Source: Rhodococcus koreensis
Lineage (GTDB): Bacteria; Actinomycetota; Actinomycetes; Mycobacteriales; Mycobacteriaceae
DNA: 64,000 bases
Direction: 5' to 3'
Assembly: GCF_900105905.1 (NCBI RefSeq)
Contig: NZ_FNSV01000005.1
Coordinates: 2,914,001 to 2,978,000 of the forward strand
Positions 9,330 through 18,121 of this stretch are shown here, in pieces. The translations under genes were made by a program, and so were the position numbers. Under the pieces are notes generated by a model. It did not search any database. It was not told where the DNA came from and worked only from the letters and a program-made list of their open reading frames with translations. Numbering within the stretch: the first letter of the stretch is position 1; each line of letters begins with the position of its first letter.

Positions 9330-10415
9330 TCACGCCGACTCCACGTCGATGGCGGCGCCGCGCGACTTCTCGGAGCGGTAGCAGGCATCTACGATGCGAG
9401 CGACGGACAGTGCGTCCGACACCGGTGCGACGTTGGGTGCGCCGGTACGAATGCTGTCGATCCAGCCCTGCATTTCGATGTGGAAGTTACTGATGTTCTC
9501 GAGTTCAGGGAGCTCGGAGAATTTGTTCGCCTCGGTGCGGGCGAAGGGCGGGGTGAAGTGGCTCTGTGTCCATTCTGTCCACCCCGCTCTGTATCCGCCT
9601 CGGTCTGCGTCGACGTAGACCTTCAGTCTCTGCGGGAGGATGCCGACCTCGATCATGCCGTGGGTGCCGTGGACGATGATGCGCGAGCTCTCGAACCATT
9701 CGAGCCGGTCGTGACCGTCGAAGCTGAACGTCATCGACATGTCCGGGTAGTTGAGCAGTACGGCAGCCGAATCCTCGCGGCTCTTCTCGTCCGACAGGCG
9801 AGCGCTCTTGTGTACTCGTGCGTTGACCGACTCGGGTGCACCGAAAACCCGTACCAGCGCGTCGAGCATGTGGCATCCGAGGATCCAGAGCACACCGCCC
9901 ATGTCGGCGGGCTGATTGAGGTGCTCGGTGAGGTGTTCCCCGGCCAGTGCGGCTCCGCGTGCGGAGACGGTGACGACCTCGCCGATGACGCCGGACTCGA
10001 TCAGTTCCTTGGCTCGTGTCACCGACGGGGCGAGGCGCACGTTGTAGCCGACCTGCACGATCTGGCCGGGCCGGGCGGCAGCCTCGGCGTCGCGCAACGT
10101 CAGAAGATCGGCGACGGTCCCGCCGCCCGGCTTCTCCACGACGACCGACTTGCCCGCGTCCAGGGCTCGCAGCGCGTGGGGCACCATGTCGCGGCTCTTG
10201 GAGTGAACCATGATCGCGTTGATGCTCGGATCGCCGAGCACTTCGTCGATGCTGCGGGCTTCGAGGTCGTATTTGTCGGCGAAGTACTTCAGGCGGGAGT
10301 CGTCGTCGGCGGCGGCGATCACGGAGACGCCGTTGATCTCGCGCAGTGCTCGCACTCGCGCGGACGCGTGCGGGTGGGTGATGCCGAGCAGGCCCACCAC
10401 GATCGGATCGGACAC
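9330..10415 (-). CDS. Gfo/Idh/MocA-family oxidoreductase (second)
   Basis: 361 residues. Instead of the classic GxGxxG the N-terminal turn reads GLLGITHPHAS, a known variant in this superfamily, followed by VVVEKPGGGT. The start is a GTG at 10415 with AGGAGA five bases upstream; the longer frame upstream looks non-coding. It is the first gene of the dehydrogenase/TIM-barrel/dehydrogenase operon, 20 nt before the next gene. It could oxidise a second position, or reduce an intermediate, of the substrate handled by the IolG-like enzyme (inference). Confidence 0.82.
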   Translation of the reverse strand: MSDPIVVGLLGITHPHASARVRALREINGVSVIAAADDDSRLKYFADKYDLEARSIDEVLGDPSINAIMVHSKSRDMVPHALRALDAGKSVVVEKPGGGTVADLLTLRDAEAAARPGQIVQVGYNVRLAPSVTRAKELIESGVIGEVVTVSARGAALAGEHLTEHLNQPADMGGVLWILGCHMLDALVRVFGAPESVNARVHKSARLSDEKSREDSAAVLLNYPDMSMTFSFDGHDRLEWFESSRIIVHGTHGMIEVGILPQRLKVYVDADRGGYRAGWTEWTQSHFTPPFARTEANKFSELPELENISNFHIEMQGWIDSIRTGAPNVAPVSDALSVARIVDACYRSEKSRGAAIDVESA

Positions 10416-10562
10416 ATCGTCTCCTGTTGCTTTGGGACCGCTCCGGTGTGCGAGAACTTGTTTGTGCGGGCGGTCGCGGGTGTTCGATGAGGTACACGTG
10501 GCACCGGGCAGAAAGAATCCGATGGATTCGGTCAGCGAGTGCCGCAAGCCACTGTCACTGAG

Positions 10563-10577
10563 TGGACGAGTCGTCCA
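10563..10577. promoter_or_regulatory. 15-bp palindrome upstream of the dehydrogenase operon
   Basis: TGGACGAGTCGTCCA is a perfect palindrome apart from its centre base. It lies about 150 bp upstream of the GTG at 10415 and beyond the 3' end of the IclR gene. A TTGACC on the minus strand lies about 30 bp further upstream, so this is a plausible operator overlapping the operon promoter. Confidence 0.4.
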
Positions 10578-10604
10578 TAGTGTTGCATGCTGCTCTGTAG
10601 GGGG

Positions 10605-12212
10605 TCAAGAAGGTGGTGTGTTCGACGCCGAGGAGCGGGGGGCCTCGGATAGTCGTGCGACGTCGAAGCCCAGGTAGCGAGAGAGTTCGGCTGCACCCCA
10701 GAGCACCAGATCCGTCACGGATCGGCCGTGCGCTGGCTGTGTCAGTACGCCGTCGCGCAGGCCGCTGACCGACAAGGAGGCGGCAACTTCACCGCGATGA
10801 TCGAAAATCGGGGCACCGACCGCGGCGATCCCGGGGGTGACGGTGTTGTCGCTGAGCGCGAAGCCGAGCGATCGGATCTCATCGAGTTCGGCGTACAGCG
10901 TCGAGCGCGAACCCATGTGCAGCAGGTCCTCGCTGAGCGCCGCGGAGGCGTACTCGTCCCACGCCGCGCGGTCTTCGAACGCAAGCAGTGCCCGCGGCGC
11001 GGCGCCGACATGTAAGGGCAACGACCGACCCAGCCGCAGAACGCGGCTGTTCACTCGTATCCCGTCGACGCGTTCGATGCACACCGCTCGCGTCCCGTGC
11101 CGAACGCACATGAAGGTGGTCTCGCCCGTAGCCTCGTGAATTGCACGCAGCACCGGCCCCGCGGCGCGTCGAATGTCGAGTCGACGGGTCAATTCGCCGG
11201 ACAGCGAGAGCAGCCGACCGCCGACACGGTATGCGCCCCTGTGCCCGATCTGTTCGACCCAGCCGATCTCGGACAGGGTCGCGAGCATGCGGTACACCGA
11301 GCTGACCGGCTCGTCAAGGATTTCCGTGAGGCGGGTCGAGGTGGCGATGCGTTCGCGCGCAAGCGCTTCCATCAGCGCGCCGGCTTTCACGATCAATGCA
11401 GGGGCGCGTGTCTCCGACGGCTGGGCCGTCCTGTTGTGTGCCGAGTCGGACCGAGGGCCCGTCGACTGCGCGCGAGCCATCGCAGCAGCCAATGCTTCGG
11501 CGGCAACGGTGAGGACCTGCCCAGCTACGTCTTCCTGGGCCAACACACTTTCCCGCAGACCCGCCACGGCAATTGCGCCCGCTGCACCTCCGTCGTCTCG
11601 ACGCACCGGTACCGCCACCGATGCCACGCCTTCGACCACTTCGCTGTCGTCGACGCTCCATCCGCGCGCGACCGTGTTGTCGAGCAGCTCTCGCAGATCC
11701 TGCGCCGTCATCGGAGTGCCGGACGCGAGCCGGCCGAACGGCGCACCAGCGCATACGCTGTCCTGCACGTCCGGACTCTCGAACGCCAACAGGGCACGCG
11801 GCGCCGCACCGGCAAATCGTGGAAGCATCCGCCCCGGCCCCAGATCGAGCATGTCCACCACGGCGCCCTCGACCTGGTCCAAGCTGAGCACGCCATGTTC
11901 GTGAGGTACGCAGAAGAACACGTTCATCCCCAGCTGTTCGCGTACCCACCGCAGCTGGCGGCGGAGCTCACCCTTGTCGACGAATGCCTCCACCGCAGCA
12001 TCGGACCACCGCAACAGCCCGATTCCTAGCTCCAGTCGACCCTCGCCTGCCTGACGAACGACAGATATCTGCTCGAGCGCGGTCAAGATGCGGTAGACGC
12101 TCGGGCGCGGTTCGGCGACCACTTTGGCCAGCTCCGCAGGTGTTGACGGGCCGAGTCGCGCAAGTTCGTCGACGATCTGACCAGCTTTGGTGAGAAGTTG
12201 TATGGCATTCAC
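10605..12212 (-). CDS. Tandem IclR-family regulator (two complete IclR modules in one chain)
   Basis: 535 residues, twice the usual IclR length of about 250. Module 1 (1-240) has a winged helix (TPAELAKVVAEPRPSVYRIL) and an effector domain with GAAPRALLAFESPDV. Module 2 (262-520) repeats the plan: TSTRLTEILDEPVSSVYRML, then VGAAPRALLAFEDRA. The modules have clearly diverged, so this is an old duplication, not an assembly artefact. It lies between the dehydrogenase operon and the divergent hydroxyquinol operon and probably controls one or both. Two palindromes occur in its promoter region. Confidence 0.9.
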   Translation of the reverse strand: MNAIQLLTKAGQIVDELARLGPSTPAELAKVVAEPRPSVYRILTALEQISVVRQAGEGRLELGIGLLRWSDAAVEAFVDKGELRRQLRWVREQLGMNVFFCVPHEHGVLSLDQVEGAVVDMLDLGPGRMLPRFAGAAPRALLAFESPDVQDSVCAGAPFGRLASGTPMTAQDLRELLDNTVARGWSVDDSEVVEGVASVAVPVRRDDGGAAGAIAVAGLRESVLAQEDVAGQVLTVAAEALAAAMARAQSTGPRSDSAHNRTAQPSETRAPALIVKAGALMEALARERIATSTRLTEILDEPVSSVYRMLATLSEIGWVEQIGHRGAYRVGGRLLSLSGELTRRLDIRRAAGPVLRAIHEATGETTFMCVRHGTRAVCIERVDGIRVNSRVLRLGRSLPLHVGAAPRALLAFEDRAAWDEYASAALSEDLLHMGSRSTLYAELDEIRSLGFALSDNTVTPGIAAVGAPIFDHRGEVAASLSVSGLRDGVLTQPAHGRSVTDLVLWGAAELSRYLGFDVARLSEAPRSSASNTPPS

Positions 12213-12323
12213 TGGTCGGACTGTCCTCCATGTCTAGGGCCTGCGTAGCTCGCGCCGATCTGCAGCGGCACGGCGCCACTGTTCACGACCGCCAAAATCA
12301 TGCCGACACCGGTTGGCACCCAG

Positions 12324-12338
12324 AACTGCACTGCAGTT
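12324..12338. promoter_or_regulatory. Candidate operator, palindrome AACTGCACTGCAGTT
   Basis: Perfect 7-bp arms around a single base in the divergent region between the tandem IclR gene and maleylacetate reductase, 112 bp upstream of the IclR start and 131 bp upstream of the reductase start. IclR proteins usually bind such sites. Assignment to the adjacent regulator is inference. Confidence 0.45.
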
Positions 12339-12375
12339 GCGTGGGTCACTCTCTTGGCTAAGTTGATGGTACTGT

Positions 12376-12392
12376 GTGAACATCTTGTCCAC
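12376..12392. promoter_or_regulatory. Candidate operator, imperfect palindrome GTGAACA-N3-TGTCCAC
   Basis: The arms match at six of seven positions. The site is 77 bp upstream of the maleylacetate reductase start, where an activator or repressor could act. The sequence differs from the 12324 site, so the two could serve the two DNA-binding modules of the tandem IclR protein. Confidence 0.35.
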
Positions 12393-12468
12393 GACACGAT
12401 ACTAGTCGATTCGGGCGAGGTAGCGGGAAGCCTCAGCGAAACCAGTCGGCATGCGCCAGGAGAACCAG

Positions 12469-13545
12469 ATGACCTATGACTTCTTGTACGACGCGAACCC
12501 CATGCGGGTGCGATTCGGTGCCGGAGCACTCACCTCACTACCGGACGAACTCGATCAGCTCGGACTCGATCGCGTCCTTGTTCTCTGTTCACCAGGCCAG
12601 GAAGAGACTGCGGAGCTGGTGGCCTCCATCCTCGGCAACCGGTGCGTGGGCACCAGAGCAGATGCCGTGATGCACGTTCCTGCCGAGGTCGCCGCACGCA
12701 CGAGCGCCGAAGCGGTGACTCTCGGCGCCGACGGCTGCGTCACCGTCGGCGGAGGCTCGGCCATCGGACTGGGCAAAGCCATCGCCCTCGAACACGGCCT
12801 GCCCATCGTCGCAGTTCCCACCACCTACGCAGGTTCCGAAATGACTCCCGTCTGGGGCATGACGACCAACGGACGCAAGGAGACCGGACGGGACCCGAAA
12901 GTGTTGCCGCGCAGCGTAGTCTACGACCCCGACCTCACCATCGGCCTTCCGGTCGAGATGTCCGTCACCAGCGGCATCAACGCCATGGCACACGCGGTCG
13001 AAGCACTCTACGCGCCCGACATCAGTCCCATCATCGCTCTGATGGCCGAAGACGGCGTGCGGGCACTGGCCTCCGCGTTGCCGAAGATCTTTGCCGCGCC
13101 TTCGGATTCGCAAGCCCGAAGCGACGCGCTCTACGGGGCGTGGCTGTGTGGCGCGACACTCGGCGCCACGACGATGTCGCTGCACCACAAGCTGTGCCAC
13201 GCGCTCGGCGGCACCCTCAACCTTCCGCACGCCCCGACCCACTCCGTCGTGCTCCCGTACGTTCTGGCGTTCAACCAGCCCCACGCCGCCGACGCCGTCG
13301 CAGCACTCTCTCGGGCACTCCCCGGTACCGCAGACCCCGCCACCAGGCTGTGGGAACTCGCCGGCGATCTGAAAGCGCCGCGCACTCTCGCCGAACTGGG
13401 AATGAAAGAAGACGACATCGATCGCATCGCCGAGGAGGCGACAAGCCGCTCCTACGGCAATCCTCGCCCGATCACACACGCAGCGGTCGCCGCCCTCCTG
13501 CGCGCGGCATGGGCGGGCGAAGTACCCACCGACTTCGACGCGTAG
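12469..13545 (+). CDS. Maleylacetate reductase
   Basis: 358 residues, iron-containing alcohol dehydrogenase superfamily. It has the nucleotide-binding GGGSAIGLGKA, VPTTYAGSEMTP, and the metal-site helix SLHHKLCHALGG followed by PHAPTHSVVLPYV, characteristic of maleylacetate reductases. It should reduce maleylacetate to 3-oxoadipate with NAD(P)H in the cytoplasm. The ATG at 12469 has AGGAG with 6-nt spacing. It starts the four-gene plus operon and is followed 57 nt later by hydroxyquinol 1,2-dioxygenase, whose product it consumes. Confidence 0.93.
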   Translation: MTYDFLYDANPMRVRFGAGALTSLPDELDQLGLDRVLVLCSPGQEETAELVASILGNRCVGTRADAVMHVPAEVAARTSAEAVTLGADGCVTVGGGSAIGLGKAIALEHGLPIVAVPTTYAGSEMTPVWGMTTNGRKETGRDPKVLPRSVVYDPDLTIGLPVEMSVTSGINAMAHAVEALYAPDISPIIALMAEDGVRALASALPKIFAAPSDSQARSDALYGAWLCGATLGATTMSLHHKLCHALGGTLNLPHAPTHSVVLPYVLAFNQPHAADAVAALSRALPGTADPATRLWELAGDLKAPRTLAELGMKEDDIDRIAEEATSRSYGNPRPITHAAVAALLRAAWAGEVPTDFDA

Positions 13546-13602
13546 ACCGCGACCGTTCGTCGCCTGCAGAAACGTATCCGCACCAGACCACCGAGAGCCG
13601 AC

Positions 13603-14559
13603 ATGACCGAACACACCTACATGGCCCCCGACGCAGCACAGCCTCCGACCACCACCGAGTTCACCGAAGCCCAGATCGCCGTCGAAGAATCCCTGACGCG
13701 CAACGTGCTTCGCTCGTTCGACGACTGCACTGACCCCAGACTGACGCAACTGATGCAGTCGTTGGTCCGGCACCTGCACGCGTTCATTCGCGACGTCCGC
13801 CTGACCGAAGAGGAGTGGAACACCGCGATCTCGTTCCTCACCGAGGTCGGACACATCACCGACGACCGACGTCAGGAGTTCATCCTGCTGTCCGACGTAC
13901 TCGGGGCGTCGATGCAAACGATCAACGTCAACAACGTCGCTCACGGTGATGCCACCGAAGCAACAGTGTTCGGGCCATTCTTCGTCGACGACGCACCGCT
14001 CATCGCCAACGGCGGTGACGTCGCCGGAGGCGCCGCCGGTCAACCTTGCTGGGTCGAAGGCACCGTCCGCGACACCGACGGCAATCCCGTCCCGAATGCC
14101 CGCATCGAGGTGTGGGAGGCCGACGAGGACGGCTTCTACGACGTCCAATACGACGATTCCCGGGTCTCGGGGAGAGCGCATCTGTTCAGCAACGAGGAAG
14201 GCCGTTACTGGTTCTGGGCGCTGACCCCCACCCCATATCCGATCCCGCACGACGGGCCCGTCGGCCGCATGTTGGCCACGACCGGACGCTCTCCCATGCG
14301 CGCGTCACACCTGCATTTCATGGTCACCGCCCCGGGTCTGCGCACCCTGGTCACCCACATCTTCGTCCGAGGCGACGAACTGCTCCGCCACGACACCGTA
14401 TTCGGCGTCAAGGAGTCGTTGATCAAAGACTTCGTGGAGCAACCCGCAGGCACGCCGACTCCGGACGGCCTCGACACCGGCAAATCAAACTGGGCCAGAG
14501 CTAATTTCGACATCATCCTTGCGCCCGCCGTCGCCGGCAATCACTCCGTCGTCAACTGA
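13603..14559 (+). CDS. Hydroxyquinol 1,2-dioxygenase (intradiol)
   Basis: 318 residues. The N-terminal helical dioxygenase domain is followed by the catalytic beta domain. The non-haem Fe(III) ligands fit Tyr179 (GFYDVQ), Tyr212 (TPTPYPIP), His236 and His238 (SHLHF), with the same spacing as known hydroxyquinol dioxygenases. It cleaves 1,2,4-trihydroxybenzene to 3-hydroxymuconate/maleylacetate. It sits in an operon with maleylacetate reductase. No intact hydroxylase that would make hydroxyquinol from resorcinol is encoded in the cluster. Confidence 0.93.
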   Translation: MTEHTYMAPDAAQPPTTTEFTEAQIAVEESLTRNVLRSFDDCTDPRLTQLMQSLVRHLHAFIRDVRLTEEEWNTAISFLTEVGHITDDRRQEFILLSDVLGASMQTINVNNVAHGDATEATVFGPFFVDDAPLIANGGDVAGGAAGQPCWVEGTVRDTDGNPVPNARIEVWEADEDGFYDVQYDDSRVSGRAHLFSNEEGRYWFWALTPTPYPIPHDGPVGRMLATTGRSPMRASHLHFMVTAPGLRTLVTHIFVRGDELLRHDTVFGVKESLIKDFVEQPAGTPTPDGLDTGKSNWARANFDIILAPAVAGNHSVVN

Positions 14560-14658
14560 CCGGAGACGGTGGTGCACCGGCGAGGCAGGCGAGCAGCCGA
14601 CCTGCACTCGCCGCTCGCGTTCTCCGCACGCTGCCCTGTTCCCTGAGAGGCCCCCGAC

Positions 14659-16095
14659 ATGACTCACCCCGCATCGCCGCAGTCCCGCGTCGCCGCACAT
14701 CTTCCGCCCAACGAACCAGGACCGCACTCGAAGCGGCTCGGCATGATCGCCGTGGTCGCAACCTTCGGCGGACTGCTGTTCGGATACGACACCGGAGTGG
14801 TCAACGGTGCCCTCAAGCCGATGAAGGAAGACCTCGGGCTAACACCCTTCACCGAAGGGTTCGTCGTGAGTGCCTTGGTGATCGGTGCAGCGTTCGGCGC
14901 ATTGATCGGTGGGCGACTCTCGGACAGGTTCGGCCGCCGCCACAACATCTTGATGTTGGCCGGGGTCTTCGCGTTCGGCACGCTCGGATGCGTCTTCTCC
15001 CCCACCTGGGAGGTCCTCGGCGCGTTCCGATTCATCCTCGGCATCGCCGTCGGCGGCGCGTCGGTCACCGTGCCGGTCTACCTCGCCGAAGTCGCCCCCT
15101 TCGAAAAGCGAGGGTCCCTCGTCACGCGCAACGAGGTCATGATCGTCTCGGGTCAGTTCGCTGCCTTCGTGATCAATGCAATCATCTTCAACGTCTGGGG
15201 GGAGCACTCCGCGGTGTGGCGGTTCATGCTCCTCATAGCGGTGCTCCCCGCATTCGCACTGTTCATCGGAATGCTTCGCATGCCCGAAAGCCCGCGTTGG
15301 CTCAGCTCCCAAGGCCGCGACGACGACGCACTCGCCGTCCTGCATCAAGTCCGTTCACCCAGGCGCGCGGAGGCCGAGATGGCCGAAGTCCACCAACTCG
15401 CCGAAGAGGAAGAAAAGGCGCAGACCGGGGGATGGACCGACCTCGCTGTGCCGTGGATCCGGCGCCTGGTGTTCATCGGCATCGGTCTCGGAATTGTCCA
15501 GCAGGTCACCGGCATCAACTCGATCATGTACTACGGCACCCAGCTGCTCGAGGACTCCGGATTCTCCGCCGACGGAGCCATCGTCGCCAACACACTCAAC
15601 GGCCTGTTCAGCGTCCTCGGCATCACAGTGGGCATCATGCTCATCAACCGCGTCAACCGGCGCACCATGCTCCTCGTCGGATACGGGCTGATCACGACCT
15701 TCCACATCCTCATCGGATTGTCGGCTCTGCTCCTTCCCGACGGATCCGTGATCAAGCCGTATCTCATTTTGGTGTTCGTGGTTTGTTTCGTGTTCTCCAT
15801 GCAAGGAACTCTCGGGCCGCTGGCGTGGCTCATGCTCGCGGAAATCTTTCCCCTGAAGATTCGCAGCCTGGCAATGGGAGTGTGTGTCTTCGTATTGTGG
15901 ATGACCAATGCCGGAGTCGCGTTCGGTTTCCCGCCGGTGGTGGCGTCGCTGGGAATTGCACCGACATTCTTCATTTTCGCCAGTCTCGGGGTCCTGTCAT
16001 GGATCTTCATCGTCAGATACGTCCCGGAAACCCGTGGGAAAACCCTCGAAGAATTCGAAGAAGAATACAGCGCCGCATATTCTGCTCGCCGTTGA
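14659..16095 (+). CDS. MFS transporter, sugar porter family
   Basis: 478 residues with about 12 membrane segments. Sugar-porter signatures are present: GGRLSDRFGRR after TM2, PESPRWL before the central loop, and PETRGKTLEEFEEE after TM12. Members take up hexoses, pentoses or inositol by proton symport. Its position inside the hydroxyquinol ring-cleavage operon is notable, because aromatic acids usually use AAHS-type porters. The imported compound is therefore more likely a sugar, cyclitol or glycoside. Confidence 0.92.
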   Translation: MTHPASPQSRVAAHLPPNEPGPHSKRLGMIAVVATFGGLLFGYDTGVVNGALKPMKEDLGLTPFTEGFVVSALVIGAAFGALIGGRLSDRFGRRHNILMLAGVFAFGTLGCVFSPTWEVLGAFRFILGIAVGGASVTVPVYLAEVAPFEKRGSLVTRNEVMIVSGQFAAFVINAIIFNVWGEHSAVWRFMLLIAVLPAFALFIGMLRMPESPRWLSSQGRDDDALAVLHQVRSPRRAEAEMAEVHQLAEEEEKAQTGGWTDLAVPWIRRLVFIGIGLGIVQQVTGINSIMYYGTQLLEDSGFSADGAIVANTLNGLFSVLGITVGIMLINRVNRRTMLLVGYGLITTFHILIGLSALLLPDGSVIKPYLILVFVVCFVFSMQGTLGPLAWLMLAEIFPLKIRSLAMGVCVFVLWMTNAGVAFGFPPVVASLGIAPTFFIFASLGVLSWIFIVRYVPETRGKTLEEFEEEYSAAYSARR

Positions 16096-16131
16096 ACCGG
16101 CAAACCGCCGAACTTGGAAAGGACGCCACGC

Positions 16132-16497
16132 ATGGCAATTGTTGTCGCCGTAGCGGACAACTCGGAGGGGACAGCAGCTCTGTACGCGGCAATCTCCGAA
16201 GCACGCCGGTTCGATACGAACCTCGTCGTCATCAACCTCGCGTTGCATGACCTCGACGTCGCCGAACTACCCACCGATGTGCCTATCGAGGTGATCGAAC
16301 GTATCGGTCGCGACGATCGCGATCCGGTGCAGGCCGTGTTCGACGAGCTCGCCACGCACGAGGTGAGCAGGCTCGTCCTGGGCATCAGGCACCGGTCACG
16401 GGTGGGCAAAGCGCTGCTCGGGAGCGTCACGCAACGACTGATTCTCGACTCTCCCGTTCCTGTGCTCGCTGTTCAAGCCGAACACCGACAGCCGTAG
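16132..16497 (+). CDS. Universal stress protein (UspA) family protein
   Basis: 121 residues, a single small Usp domain. It has an N-terminal beta strand (MAIVVAVADNS) and the C-terminal ATP-loop-like segment GKALLGSVTQRLIL followed by SPVPVLAV. The ATG at 16132 is preceded by GGAAAGGA; a longer GTG/ATG extension is unlikely. It is last in the hydroxyquinol/sugar-porter operon, 36 nt after the transporter. Its role there is unknown. Confidence 0.85.
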   Translation: MAIVVAVADNSEGTAALYAAISEARRFDTNLVVINLALHDLDVAELPTDVPIEVIERIGRDDRDPVQAVFDELATHEVSRLVLGIRHRSRVGKALLGSVTQRLILDSPVPVLAVQAEHRQP

Positions 16498-16619
16498 GGA
16501 CAACGCCGAACCCAGCCGCGCAATGTCAGTTCCGGGCGAAGATCGGTCCGGTGGCAGCGGCCGCGAGTCAAACCTACGGTGTTCGTGATGTAGCTGAGCA
16601 CGAAGGCGCTCGTCCGAGT

Positions 16620-16647
16620 GCCGCCTGCCGCCTGCCGCCTGCCGCCT
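16620..16647. repeat. Tandem repeat, four copies of GCCGCCT
   Basis: Four perfect consecutive heptamers in the intergenic stretch 16498-16711 between the Usp gene and the truncated DUF2231 gene. No coding role is seen. Such a repeat may vary in copy number. Confidence 0.85.
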
Positions 16648-16711
16648 CAGCACGGCATATTCCTCCCCCACCTGCACGAAATCCTTGGGCGAGGTGCTCC
16701 GACAGCAGTCC

Positions 16712-17131
16712 TCAGAGCAAAAACATCCTCAGCTGGTCTTTTTCCGGAGACGCTGCGTAAATGTTCTTAGCCGCGTGGACTGCACCGACCCGGCGCTCGG
16801 CGCCGAGCGTGTCGGCCCAGTCCGACGCGCCGGTGAGTGTGGCCGGCACTGCCGCAAGGGCGCCCAGCCCCACGAGTTTTGTCGCGGCCTGCCGCGCGCT
16901 CGTGCCCCCGAGGGCATCGAGGAATCCGGCGCTGACCCACGCGCCGATAGGGACGGTGACCAGAAGTGGGTGCATAGGGTGCCCGAGATCGGTGCCGGAC
17001 AACGCATCCTCGAGCCGGCCCGCCGGGAGCCATTTGTTGATCGCGGTCACGACCGCGCCCGCGGGGCGGTCCAGGGTTTCAGCATGCTCGAGCCGACGCA
17101 CACCTCGCTCGAGTACATTCACGTCCACCAC
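16712..17131 (-). pseudogene. DUF2231 membrane protein, truncated at the C-terminus
   Basis: About 139 residues from a GTG at 17131 preceded by AGGAAA. The family core LGHPMHPLLVTVPIGAW is clear, followed by hydrophobic segments and GASDWADTLGAERRVGAVHA. After this the sequence departs from the family and ends within 20 residues, so the last membrane segments are missing. The 3' end lies next to the heptamer repeat, suggesting a rearrangement. Function of the family is unknown. The gene may still make a short product. Confidence 0.6.
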
Positions 17132-17180
17132 ATCCCGATTTCCTGTCGACTCGAACACTTTTCGAAGGTCTGGCACGCCG

Positions 17181-18029
17181 TCAGCCCGGCAGTGTCTCGC
17201 CACCCAGTGGGGCGAGCACTTCCCCCGAGTAGTAGGAGGACAGCAGACCGGAAGCGAAGAACACGTAGGACGGCGCGATCTCGTCGGGCTGGGCGGCCCG
17301 CCCGTAGGGGGCCCGCTTCCCGAATTCCGCGACCTTCTCCTCGTCCATGGTCGCCGGGATCAGTGGTGTCCAGACCGGTCCGGGAGCAACACAATTGACG
17401 CGAATTCCGCGATCCAGCAAGGTCTGAGCCAACGAATACGTCAACGCCGTCACAGCACCCTTGGTCGCGGAATAGTCGATCAGCGACTTGTTCCCGCGCA
17501 ATCCGTTGACCGAACCGGTGTTGATGATGGCGGAACCCCGGCCGAGATGCGGTACCGCCGCCTTCGTCACGTGGAAGTAGCTGTCGATGTTCACCGAAAA
17601 CGTGCGCCGCCACTGCTCATCGGACAACTCGAGGAAGTCGTCGACCGGTTCCTGGTAGGCGGCATTGTTGACGACGATGTCGAGTCCGCCCAGTTCCGAG
17701 ACCGTGCGGGCCACCACGTCGCGACAGTGCGCCGGCGAGGCCAGGTCGCCGGCGAAGGTGCGGCAGCGCCGCCCTTGTTTTTCGACCAGCTCGGCCGTGT
17801 GCGCCGCGTCGTCGCTCTCCTCGAGGTAGGCGATGGCCACGTCGGCGCCCTCTTTCGCGAACGCCACCGCCACGGCGCGGCCGATTCCCGAGTCACCCCC
17901 GGTCACCAGCGCCCGTTTGCCTTTCAGCAATTCGTTGCCCCGGTACGCGCGCATCTCGTCCTGCGGTTCTTCGGCCATGTCCGCGGTGCGGCCGGGGTAG
18001 TCGATTGCGTGCGGGGTGTGTTCGCTCAT
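17181..18029 (-). CDS. SDR-family oxidoreductase (YghA/general stress type)
   Basis: 282 residues with the N-terminal extension typical of the stress-associated SDR group (…MRAYRGNELLKGKRALVTGG). The cofactor motif TGGDSGIG is at 43-50, Ser173 lies in NTGSVN, and Tyr186 and Lys190 in YSATK. It ends with GEVLAPLGGETLPG, a full-length family ending. Members of this group are often induced by osmotic or general stress (family knowledge). It lies just upstream of the truncated DUF2231 gene. Confidence 0.9.
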   Translation of the reverse strand: MSEHTPHAIDYPGRTADMAEEPQDEMRAYRGNELLKGKRALVTGGDSGIGRAVAVAFAKEGADVAIAYLEESDDAAHTAELVEKQGRRCRTFAGDLASPAHCRDVVARTVSELGGLDIVVNNAAYQEPVDDFLELSDEQWRRTFSVNIDSYFHVTKAAVPHLGRGSAIINTGSVNGLRGNKSLIDYSATKGAVTALTYSLAQTLLDRGIRVNCVAPGPVWTPLIPATMDEEKVAEFGKRAPYGRAAQPDEIAPSYVFFASGLLSSYYSGEVLAPLGGETLPG

Positions 18030-18121
18030 GCACCTCTCCGATCAGTGGCGAGTCACGTGTCGGGTACCCGGCCCACGAAACGGTGAATCGGCGGGCGCAC
18101 AGCGACTGGGTACCGGACCGC

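Noticed and set aside
12589..14250. Minus-strand open frame of 553 codons
   Set aside because: It is antisense to maleylacetate reductase and hydroxyquinol dioxygenase, which have clear catalytic residues; the antisense product has no recognisable domain.
16620..16647. GCCGCCT repeat as a CRISPR or integron feature
   Set aside because: Only four contiguous 7-bp units without spacers; a simple tandem repeat.
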